The notes beneath the pieces are model-generated. The model did not search any database, was not told where the DNA came from, and saw nothing but the letters and a program-made list of their open reading frames with translations. From contig NZ_JBAYPG010000008.1 of the NCBI RefSeq assembly GCF_041677825.1, positions 1 through 64,000 of the forward strand: a stretch of 64,000 bases of DNA, written 5' to 3'. Source of the stretch: Castellaniella sp041677825 (GTDB lineage: Bacteria; Pseudomonadota; Gammaproteobacteria; Burkholderiales; Burkholderiaceae_B). Numbering within the stretch: the first letter of the stretch is position 1; every line of letters starts with the position of its first letter. The translations under genes and the position numbers were made by a program. Positions 42,014 through 49,359 of this stretch are shown here, piece after piece.

Positions 42014-42566
42014 ATGAGCGCACCGGATCAGGTCACGGCAGCCCAGGTGCAGGCGGCATACAAGGCCGTTGTTTCGTCATCCATCGGCGCCACGCTGGAA
42101 TGGTTCGATATCATTGTCTATGCCTCTTTCGCTCCGGTGATTGCGCGGGTCTTCTTTCCCGAATCCGACCCGGGTTTCGCGCTCATCCTCACCTTTGCCA
42201 CTTTCGTCATTTCTTATGTCATTCGCCCCCTGGGCGGTCTGGTACTGGGTAGCCATTCAGACCGCAAGGGCCGCCGGGCAGCCCTGAGCCTGACCCTGAT
42301 GCTCATGATGGCGGGTACCTTGATCATGGCGCTCGCGCCCAGCCATGACATGGTCGGCGCCTGGGGCGGGTTGATGACGTATGCTGCATTCGGGGCATTG
42401 ATTCTGGCGTGGCCCCTGTTTCGCCTGATGATCTCGACGCCTGCCGTACCCACCATGATCTTCGTCATTGCCGTTCTGGGTACCATCATGGTGTTTTACC
42501 ATGGCCATCGCCGTGGTTTCCCTGGTGGGTCTGGGCGTCGTGCGCAGAAAATACGCCCAACGCTAG
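42014..42566 (+). pseudogene. Decayed MFS transporter (MHS/ProP-like)
   Basis: The first 120 codons are a normal MHS-family N-terminus (SSIGATLEWFDIIVYASFAPVIARVFFP, RPLGGLVLGSHSDRKGRR). The frame then jumps to a late-helix segment (YAAFGALILAWPLFRLMISTPAVPTMIFVIAVLGTIMVFYH), so the middle of the gene has been deleted. After FYH the proper end, AIAVVSLVGLGVVRRKYAQR and TAG, continues in another frame. A full member has about 430 residues. It follows the P1 hydrolase gene and may once have imported that enzyme's substrate or exported its product. Confidence 0.85.
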
Positions 42567-42656
42567 GCGCCCTGGCCACGTGCCCAGGGCGGCAGCCCTG
42601 GACCCGCCTCATGAGGCAAGCCCGGGCGGGCGCACAGGTGGACGATGGCCACCGGC

Positions 42657-43730
42657 TCAGTGCAATTGCGCCAGCTTGCTTACCATCAGCTCGTTTGTCT
42701 TGTCCAGCACATCGAGCGCAGCCGCCGCAAATTTTTCAGGTTCGGTGCGAAATACGTAGGTACGGGTATGATCGCCACCTACACCGGCCGCGCCCAGTAT
42801 GCCGCCCTTGAACAGCAGGTTGAAAGCGCCTTCGGCTACCTGCGAACCGGTGGACGTTTCGTCTTCCATGGTGGCAAAGGGCTTGTCGGATGGCACTGGT
42901 TGGCCCAGTGCAAGCTTGCCGTTGTTGCTGCTGAACGTGCCACCGTAACCCGTGGTGAGACCCAGCACGCCATAATCCACCGACATCAGTTGCCCAAGCT
43001 TGAGCTGCTGCATTGAAAACCCGGCGCTGCTGCCTGCAGCGAAATCGACCAGATAGGTGACGTTGATCAGGGGCACTTTGGTTTTCTCGCTGAACTCCTG
43101 GAGGGTGCCTGTCAGGCCTATGGCAGACAGACCTTGACCAGGGGTGCTTTTGAACATTGCACTCAGGTCGCTGGATTTGGACTGTGGGACCTCGTCGGGG
43201 AAAAACACCTGTTTGCTGCCCATTGTGGTCGGGATGTAGTAGTTGCCCACACCATATGAGGAAAACAGCGATGAATTGTCGTCACGGAATGGAAAGTCGT
43301 GCTCGCTGAGCTTGGCGTACAAGGGGTGTGAGGTGAAGGTTTCGCGCGGCAGGATTCTGTAGCCACTGGCTTCAAGTCGGTTTACAAAGTCTTCATAGGC
43401 CTGGTCGGTAATGCGCTGCAAGGTTGCACCATCGATACCTTCCAGTTTCATTTCGCCTGTGGTTCTGCCACCCACCAGCCTGGACGAACCTGTGACCGTC
43501 TTGCTTTCATTGAAACCCACCTTGAAGCCGCCGATCACCACATCCTGAATGCCGGCGAACGCCTTGGCGTTTTTGACTTCGATATCATCGTTCGTGACAA
43601 GATTCATGAAACCGGAACTACGCGATTCGGCTTCCGCTGTCGTTGAATCATGCGATGTCTGCACCGTGGAACAACCTGCCAGAAGGCCCGCCAATGCCAA
43701 AGGCGCCAGACTGCCAAGCACGTGCTTCAT
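42657..43730 (-). CDS. Lipoprotein of unknown function
   Basis: 357 residues with a lipoprotein signal (LAGLLAGC, Cys20 lipidated). The mature protein is about 335 residues of mixed character, with IEVKNAKAFAGIQDVVIGGFKVGFNES, GEMKLEGIDGATLQRITDQAYEDFVNRLEASGYRIL and a long C-terminal half. The middle resembles outer-membrane secretion or CsgG-like lipoproteins only in general style; no family is claimed. Gln/Ser after the Cys suggest outer-membrane sorting. Confidence 0.75.
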   Translation of the reverse strand: MKHVLGSLAPLALAGLLAGCSTVQTSHDSTTAEAESRSSGFMNLVTNDDIEVKNAKAFAGIQDVVIGGFKVGFNESKTVTGSSRLVGGRTTGEMKLEGIDGATLQRITDQAYEDFVNRLEASGYRILPRETFTSHPLYAKLSEHDFPFRDDNSSLFSSYGVGNYYIPTTMGSKQVFFPDEVPQSKSSDLSAMFKSTPGQGLSAIGLTGTLQEFSEKTKVPLINVTYLVDFAAGSSAGFSMQQLKLGQLMSVDYGVLGLTTGYGGTFSSNNGKLALGQPVPSDKPFATMEDETSTGSQVAEGAFNLLFKGGILGAAGVGGDHTRTYVFRTEPEKFAAAALDVLDKTNELMVSKLAQLH

Positions 43731-43916
43731 ACCAAAGTCTCCGTCGTCGAATTGAAATATTTTCGGTCAAGCTGAATTGTTGCCCAAAGGTGCATGAGCA
43801 CATACCCCTGTTTGCAGGTAATGAACCGTGGCGCCCAGGCGCGTTGCAGCGGCAGATTCAGTTTCAGACGCAGACGAGCCGTGCGATGACGATGATCGGG
43901 AATCGTGGTCCGACTG

Positions 43917-45311
43917 TCATGGCCTGCGTGTGGACGCATGTGCCAGCAGCGCCGCGCCCGCCGCAGCGACCGCCATGAGAGCACAAGTCCAGGCAAATGC
44001 CGGGACTGCGCCCACCCCCATTTGTGCCAGGTAGAAGGACCCCAGCGTCGCCACGCCCACGGCACCACCCACCGGCGCCGTCGTGGTGATGAGCCCGCTC
44101 ATGTCGGCGGCCTGGGCGACGGGCGTTGCGTTGGTCAAATACACGATCAGCGCGCTGAAATTGAGCCCCAACCCAAGTCCGCCCAGCGCCAGCAGGGCGG
44201 CCAGCAACGCGTCGGCCCCGGGCGCGAACGTGAGACTCACACCCAGTGCTGCATATGCCAGCGCCAGCACGATACAGCCAATCAATGGCAGTCGCGGTGC
44301 CAGGGGTGGCGTCGCCAGGCGCATCAAGTGCGCTGCCAGGCCGAACGCCGCCACCCACGGTACAAGAATGAGGCCGGAGAACAATGCGCTGCGCCCGGCG
44401 CCGCGTTGCAGGTACTGCGCCAGCGTGAACAGCAGCGCGTAATAAGTGCCGCTGGTCACCAGTAACGCCAGCACACCAAAATACACCGTCGGGCGGCGCA
44501 GCAATGCCAGATCGACCAAGGGGGCTGCATTGCGGCCACGCGCCTGGCTGCGCAGGAAGAGCGCAAATGCAGGGATGCACGCCGCCAGCGCCAGCCACGC
44601 AAGTGGCGGCCAACCCGCACTGTGGCCAAGCGAGAGGGGTAGCACCAGGAGCAGCAAGCTGATCGACAACAGCCCCACCCCCACGGCGTCGAGCGTCTGG
44701 GGCGCGCTCTGGCGCTGCGCATCCGGGAGGTAGCGCCACGCCCCTAGGGTCGCGGCCAGACAGATCGGGGCGTTGATGATGAAGATCGCGCGCCAGCCGA
44801 TACCCGCAAGGTCGTACGCCACCAGCACGCCGCCCAGGATTTGCCCGCCTACGGCGCCGACCGACTGTGCCATCGCCAGCAGCGCCACCGCGTGGGTGCG
44901 TGCCTTGCCCTCGAAATTCAGCTGAATCCCGGTGAGTGCCTGCGGGTACATGAGCGCGGCACCGACCCCTTGCGCCACCCGCGCGGCGATCAGCACCGGG
45001 CCATTCGGCGCCAGCGTGCTCGCCAGCGATGCCAGCCCGAACACCGTGCACCCCAGAATGTAGATACGCCGGTAACCATGAATGCGCCCGAGCCGCGCGC
45101 ACGTGACCAGCAATACCGCAAACGGCACGAGATATCCGTCCACCACCCATTGCAGCACCGCGCTGCTGGCCCTGAACTCCGCCTGGATGGACGGAATCGT
45201 GACGTTCACGATGGTTGCGTCGATCTGTGCCATGAAGGGCGCCACGAGCAGCACGCACAGCAGTGCAGTTCCCGGTCGCCCGGCCGTCGTTACCAGATGG
45301 GTATGCTTCAC
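43917..45311 (-). CDS. MFS transporter, DHA2 (EmrB/QacA) type
   Basis: 464 residues, about fourteen membrane helices. QIDATIVNVTIPSIQAEF in helix 1, LQWVVDGYLVPFAVLLVTCARLGRIHGYRR in helix 2 and loop, and GVGAALMYPQALTGI are DHA2 signatures. Drug or metabolite efflux is the usual role. Its ATG overlaps the ada stop codon by four bases, so the pair is cotranscribed and translationally coupled. Confidence 0.9.
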   Translation of the reverse strand: MKHTHLVTTAGRPGTALLCVLLVAPFMAQIDATIVNVTIPSIQAEFRASSAVLQWVVDGYLVPFAVLLVTCARLGRIHGYRRIYILGCTVFGLASLASTLAPNGPVLIAARVAQGVGAALMYPQALTGIQLNFEGKARTHAVALLAMAQSVGAVGGQILGGVLVAYDLAGIGWRAIFIINAPICLAATLGAWRYLPDAQRQSAPQTLDAVGVGLLSISLLLLVLPLSLGHSAGWPPLAWLALAACIPAFALFLRSQARGRNAAPLVDLALLRRPTVYFGVLALLVTSGTYYALLFTLAQYLQRGAGRSALFSGLILVPWVAAFGLAAHLMRLATPPLAPRLPLIGCIVLALAYAALGVSLTFAPGADALLAALLALGGLGLGLNFSALIVYLTNATPVAQAADMSGLITTTAPVGGAVGVATLGSFYLAQMGVGAVPAFAWTCALMAVAAAGAALLAHASTRRP

Positions 45312-46405
45312 GATGAGGTGCGATCAAGGTGCTGTGGAAGCTCGGCGGAATCGTCCGCCGGCTGCTCGCGTGCGAGCAGCGCCTGCTTGCGTGCCACGCC
45401 CCAGCGGTAGCCCCCGGGCGCGCCGTCGCGGCGTACTACGCGGTGGCAGGGGATGACCACGGCCACGGGGTTCGCGCCGCAGGCGTTGGCGACAGCCCGC
45501 GTCGCACGCGGCATGCCGAGCCGTGCAGCGACCTCGGCGTAGCTTGCCGTGGCACCGAAAGGGATCGTGCGCAGCGTTTGCCAGGTGCGTTGCTGAAAGG
45601 CGGTGCCGCGCACGTCAAGTGGCAAGTCCTGGCCCATGCACGGCGATTCCACCGAAGCGACGGCAAGCGCCATCCAGTGCTCGAATTCCGGGTCGCCGCC
45701 CACCAGGTGCGCACTGCAGAAGCGATCCTGCAGTTCACGCACCAACGCATCCGGATCATCACCCAGCCACAGGGCGCACACGCCGCGCGCGGTCGCAGCC
45801 ACCAGAATTGCGCCAAGCGCGCATGCGCCCACGCCAAAACGGATGGTCTCGCCCGTGCCGCCTGCCCGAAATGCATGTGGTGTCATGCCCAGCAGCGCTG
45901 TCGAAGCGGCGTAGAATCGGCCACTGGAGCTGAAACCACTATCGTGGATCGCTGTCGTCACGTTGGCGCTGTCGCGTAGGGCGTTGCGCACGCGGGCCGC
46001 CCGGCATGCAACAGCGTATTGGTGCGGCGTTACACCCGTTTCGGCTTTGAAGACACGATGAAAGTGCGAGCGGCTCAGCCCGACTGCATCGGCGAGTTCG
46101 GACAGCGCTGGTGCCGTATCGGCGCGCTCGATCAGGCGGCAGGCACGCACGACCGCCGTGGTGTGCCTGGCCGCAGGCGCCTTGGGGTGGCAACGCAGGC
46201 ACGCGCGATAGCCCGCAAGTTCTGCGGCTTCGGGCGTGGCATGGAACACCACGTTGTGACGCGCCGGAAGGCGGGCAGGGCAGCCCGGGCGGCAATAAAT
46301 GCCGGTTGATTTCACTGCATACCAGAAGGCACCCACAGCGCGCGTGTCGCGCTGCTGCACGGCCTGCCAGCGCTCGGCGTCAGTTGTGTAGGGCATCACG
46401 CGCAT
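45308..46405 (-). CDS. ada: Bifunctional Ada: methylphosphotriester repair regulator and O6-methylguanine-DNA methyltransferase
   Basis: 365 residues. Zinc site Cys38, Cys42, Cys69, Cys72, with Cys38 the methyl acceptor that converts Ada into an activator. AraC HTH domain follows (about 85-180; SELADAVGLSRSHFHRVFKAETGVTPHQY). The C-terminal methyltransferase domain has the PCHRVV active site with Cys320. Together these repair alkylated DNA and induce the adaptive response. M4 (46396) is an alternative start. It is coupled to an MFS exporter gene rather than alkB. Confidence 0.95.
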   Translation of the reverse strand: MRVMPYTTDAERWQAVQQRDTRAVGAFWYAVKSTGIYCRPGCPARLPARHNVVFHATPEAAELAGYRACLRCHPKAPAARHTTAVVRACRLIERADTAPALSELADAVGLSRSHFHRVFKAETGVTPHQYAVACRAARVRNALRDSANVTTAIHDSGFSSSGRFYAASTALLGMTPHAFRAGGTGETIRFGVGACALGAILVAATARGVCALWLGDDPDALVRELQDRFCSAHLVGGDPEFEHWMALAVASVESPCMGQDLPLDVRGTAFQQRTWQTLRTIPFGATASYAEVAARLGMPRATRAVANACGANPVAVVIPCHRVVRRDGAPGGYRWGVARKQALLAREQPADDSAELPQHLDRTSS

Positions 46406-46502
46406 CCTCGTTGTCCGTCATGTGTGCAGGATGGCGCATGCGGCGCAATTGCGCACCTCGAAACGTCTCTGCAAATTGCATCTGCATTGCATCGGTGAAG
46501 GG

Positions 46503-46586
46503 CTACTTCACGATTTCCATCAGCCTGCCAAAGTCATCGACCACATCGTACCTGACGTTCTCGGGGGCGCCTTTTTTTGGGCCAAC
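46503..46586 (-). pseudogene. C-terminal remnant of an unidentified gene
   Basis: A 27-codon open stretch ending in TAG decodes to VGPKKGAPENVRYDVVDDFG then RLMEIVK, which reads like a real protein C-terminus, but a stop codon lies two codons upstream. It sits just outside the IS605-type relic at 46.61 kb, as if an insertion or recombination removed the rest. The remaining bases between 46406 and 46898 hold no other supported gene. Confidence 0.35.
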
Positions 46587-46608
46587 CGTCTACGCGATCA
46601 TCTTTTGT

Positions 46609-46785
46609 TCGACATCTTCTTCTCTCTCTTGCTGATGCTCGGCACGCAAAGGCGCAAAGGAAGAGGATTCCTGCTGCTGGCGACCTTGCTGCATCGCTCA
46701 CTTCACAGACAAACCGTGCTTGTGTCTGGCGGTTGCCTGTCGACACATGGCCGCAGCACCCCCGACTCACGAAAGTTGACGTAAC
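46609..46785 (-). mobile_element. IS200/IS605-type relic A: tnpB 3' remnant and right end
   Basis: On the minus strand the DNA decodes to CCGHVSTGNRQTQARF then VCEVSDAARSPAAGI, matching the TnpB tail at 1-268 but lacking 27 residues that include the second zinc knuckle and the RuvC-III Asp. It then enters a right-end hairpin, GGAATCCTCTTCC...GAAGAAGATGTCGAA, ending at about 46609. Dead as a nuclease; the right-end structure survives. Faces outward from hipBA. Confidence 0.8.
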
Positions 46786-46898
46786 GATACGATGGTCACT
46801 GCCTGATCGCTCGCGTCCGCTATCCCAGTCACTTATTTTCAAGAGCAGATAAAGAGCATTACAATGTCACTTAAATAGTGCTCATGTCATTAAGAGTT

Positions 46899-47216
46899 AT
46901 GGAATCGACTTTTAATCTCGCAACTTTCACAGAAATTCTACAGGCCTTGGGTACTCGTTTACGCGAGCAGCGGCTTGCCCAGTCGCTTACGCAGCGCGAA
47001 CTGGCGCAAATGGCCGGGCTGTCGTTGGGGGCGTTGCGCAAACTCGAAACTGACGGGCAGTGCTCGCTGGAAACACTGATCCGCGTCACGCAGGCGCTTG
47101 GGTTGCAGGGGGAGCTGGACGATCTATTCGTACTCAAACGGCAATCCATCGCCCAGATGGAGCAGGCTGAGCTTGCCCGCCGACGCCAGCGTGCGCCGCG
47201 CAGGAAAACATCATGA
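46899..47216 (+). CDS. hipB: HipB-type antitoxin (XRE HTH)
   Basis: 105 residues from ATG 46899; GTG 46878 and ATG 46884 are alternatives. XRE helix-turn-helix LGTRLREQRLAQSLTQRELAQMAGLSLGALRKLETDGQ at about 12-50. Neutralises HipA and represses the operon. The C-terminus is Arg-rich (RRRQRAPRRKTS). Upstream, ATGTCACTTAA at 46864 and ATGTCATTAA at 46884 form a direct repeat 20 bases apart, a possible operator. Overlaps hipA by ATGA. Confidence 0.88.
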   Translation: MESTFNLATFTEILQALGTRLREQRLAQSLTQRELAQMAGLSLGALRKLETDGQCSLETLIRVTQALGLQGELDDLFVLKRQSIAQMEQAELARRRQRAPRRKTS

Positions 47217-48436
47217 AGTTGCTTACTGTGCATTATTGCGGCTGGGGAGAAGACTGGCCCTTGGGGCGCCTGGCTGATGACGGTCAATCCCTGCTCTTCG
47301 AATATTCCCCCGAAGCCCTGGATCAGGATCTGGAACTGTCACCCTTGCACCTCAAGCTGCGTGCAGATGCCTACGGAAGTTTTCCGGCCCATTTGCATCG
47401 ACTCCCTGGCTTGATCGCCGACAGCCTGCCTGACGGCTGGGGTTTGCTGCTGATGGATCGCCTGTTCCGTCAACAGGGCTTGCGTCATCCCCGGCCGCTG
47501 GACCGGCTGGCCTTCATTGGTGAGCGCGCCATGGGCGCGTTACGCTTCGTTCCGGCAAGCGAGGCCGGTGTACAGGAGCCCGACTGGTCCTTGCTGGCGC
47601 TGGCCGAGCAAAGCCGGCTGGCGCTTGCGGGCGAGGCGGGTGCCACCCTGCGTGAACTCGCGCTCACCGGCGGTTCGCCCCAAGGGGCCCGACCCAAGGC
47701 GTTGGTGCAGTACGACGTCGCGACGGGTCACGTCAGCACTCGCTCGGATGCGCCCGGCAGTCCCTGGTTGGTCAAGTTTCCGGCGCGGAACGAACACAAG
47801 GAAGTCTGTGCCATCGAGCAGCTCTATGCCGAGCTGGCTCGTGATTGCGGACTGGATGTACCCGAAAGCCGCTGGTTCGACCTTGGTCCTGAACTGGCCG
47901 CCTTCGGCGTCGCGCGCTTCGACCGGGAGGGTGGGCAACGTGTCCCGATGCAGAGTCTGGCTGGATTGCTGCAGGTGGATTTCCGATTACCTGGCGCAAC
48001 CGACTACACTGCCCTTCTGCGGGCTACCCGCTTTTTGACACGAGACGAACGCGAAGTCGAGAAAGCCTACACGCGAGCAGTCTTCAATGTGCTGTTCCGC
48101 AATCGTGATGACCACCCCAAGAACTTCGCCTGGCGTCTCGGGCGTGACCGGCGCTGGCGTCTGGCGCCGGCATTCGATCTGACCTTCAGCGAAGGCCCGA
48201 TGGGCCAGCACCACCTGGACGTTTGCGGTGAAGGTGCTGCCATCGAACGTCGGCATCTGTTGCGCTTGGCGAAGGAAGGTGGCGTCCCGACGAAACGGGC
48301 GAAAGAGGCTATCGACCGGATGTTGCTGCAGGCAAGTTCATTGGGCGAGCGGTTTGAGCGCGCTCCGATCAGGCAGATGATGGCACAGGAGATCAAATCT
48401 GCCATTGACGCCTGTCGCCTGCGCCTGCAATGCTGA
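47213..48436 (+). CDS. hipA: HipA-type serine/threonine kinase toxin
   Basis: 407 residues. HipA kinases phosphorylate glutamyl-tRNA synthetase (or other synthetases) and cause dormancy. HipA N-terminal domain (LADDGQSLLFEYSPEAL... HLHRLPGLIADSLPDGWG), a Gly-rich ATP loop (TGGSPQGARPKALV), SWLVKF-like Lys strand (PWLVKFPARNEHKEVCAIE), catalytic loop NRDDHPKNF with Asp299 and Asn304, and metal-binding Asp322 in APAFDLTFSEG. All catalytic residues are intact, so the toxin looks active. Directly coupled to hipB; the pair lies between two inverted IS605-type relics. Confidence 0.93.
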   Translation: MKLLTVHYCGWGEDWPLGRLADDGQSLLFEYSPEALDQDLELSPLHLKLRADAYGSFPAHLHRLPGLIADSLPDGWGLLLMDRLFRQQGLRHPRPLDRLAFIGERAMGALRFVPASEAGVQEPDWSLLALAEQSRLALAGEAGATLRELALTGGSPQGARPKALVQYDVATGHVSTRSDAPGSPWLVKFPARNEHKEVCAIEQLYAELARDCGLDVPESRWFDLGPELAAFGVARFDREGGQRVPMQSLAGLLQVDFRLPGATDYTALLRATRFLTRDEREVEKAYTRAVFNVLFRNRDDHPKNFAWRLGRDRRWRLAPAFDLTFSEGPMGQHHLDVCGEGAAIERRHLLRLAKEGGVPTKRAKEAIDRMLLQASSLGERFERAPIRQMMAQEIKSAIDACRLRLQC

Positions 48437-48744
48437 GGTTGTCAGCGGTGGCCCAATGACCGATCATGCATCAGATGTTTTCTGAGGGCGTATGAACGAT
48501 GTTGTTTGGGTAGGTTATGGATGGACATCCTCGGCACCGATATGACCCCCTAGCGTGACGAGGAAGCTGACGGCAATCAGTTCGCGCTATATGACCGTTA
48601 GCGGTATACAGCGCGAAAATCCTGTCGTGCAGTGGCCCGTACGCCGGCGGCAAGGCCGGCGGCGAGCGCAGCGTGTGCCACGCTCTCGGACCGCGCGTTC
48701 TACGCGCCGCTGGGCAGTTTCAAGCGGCATGAAGCCGCGCTGCG

Positions 48745-48868
48745 CCGCAAGCGCTTACTCAGGAACCCACCGAAGTGAGCCAGCCCTGTCGGGCTGAACA
48801 CAGCAGGAATCCCCTTTCTTTGCACCCTTGGGTGCCGAGCATCAGCGAGACGGAGGGGAGGATGTCAA
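48745..48868 (+). mobile_element. IS200/IS605-type relic B: tnpB tail and right end
   Basis: GGAACCCACCGAAG, shared with the end of the 1-285 element, decodes to SGTHRSE and then breaks by stop and frameshift before NTAGIPFL. The right end follows: GGAATCCCCTTTC, an inner perfect hairpin GCACCC-TT-GGGTGC, GTGCCGAGCATCAGC, then GGAGGGGAGGATGTCAA ending at 48868. The inner part matches relic A, not the 1-285 element. The upstream stretch 48437-48744 holds no gene I can support and may be degraded element DNA. Confidence 0.78.
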
Positions 48869-48958
48869 TTCATTGCAGCAAGAAGTGTTGGATATCGGCA
48901 GCAATGCCGCATATGGATGTCGTTCAAATCTCATGCTCGTCAGGGGGTGCACAGACCA

Positions 48959-49237
48959 ATGAAAAACGCCATGAAAGCCTTGGCCACAGGGGTGCTCGGG
49001 GGCTGTCTGTTGACGTCACTTGCCCTGGCTGCAGAGGCCGATTGCCACGCGATTCAGAATCAGGACAAGAAAAACATCTGCCTGGCGCGCACAACGGGGC
49101 GATCGGCATACTGCCATGCAGTCAGGCACCAGGATGAAAGGAACTTCTGCCTGGCAGTGCTGACTTCCAGGAGCGCCTACTGTTATTCCATTCGAGACGA
49201 CGATCGCAGGAAAATGTGCCTGGCGCTGATCCGGTGA
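48959..49237 (+). CDS. Small secreted protein with three 23-residue cysteine repeats
   Basis: 92 residues. Signal peptide MKNAMKALATGVLGGCLLTS then LALA, likely cut before residue 25-28. The mature part is three units of 23, 23 and 20 residues, consensus A(D/Y)C(H/Y)(A/S)(I/V)xxxDxxxxCLAxxTxRS. Cys are at 29/41, 52/64 and 75/87, each pair spaced C-x11-C, suggesting three disulfides. Units also share an Asp and basic residues. The function is unknown; no family is claimed. Cys16 in the leader could be read as a weak lipobox (LGGC). No good ribosome site beyond a GGGGG 14 bases upstream. Confidence 0.72.
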   Translation: MKNAMKALATGVLGGCLLTSLALAAEADCHAIQNQDKKNICLARTTGRSAYCHAVRHQDERNFCLAVLTSRSAYCYSIRDDDRRKMCLALIR

Positions 49238-49359
49238 CCTGTGGCAAGTCGCTGCCGGGGCCTGCTGCTGCGAAGACAAGCCGCCGGGGCGCATCGACAG
49301 GATCTCGGCTGGGCCCGATCCGACCGCATGGCTGAGTCGGGCCAGGCTGCGGGTCATGC

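Noticed and set aside
42014..42811. Intact 265-residue MFS protein
   Set aside because: After residue 160 the frame is not membrane-like, while the natural C-terminus appears in another frame, so the gene is broken.
46571..46579. Poly-T run as terminator near the ada start
   Set aside because: No GC-rich stem precedes it on the relevant strand, and it lies within the gene remnant.
48471..48653. 60-codon minus-strand ORF after hipA
   Set aside because: No ribosome site and no recognisable sequence; lies in degraded element DNA.
48862..49137. ORF starting at the ATG of the relic B right end
   Set aside because: It overlaps the Cys-repeat protein in another frame and its translation has no signal or domain; the ATG is part of the conserved IS end.
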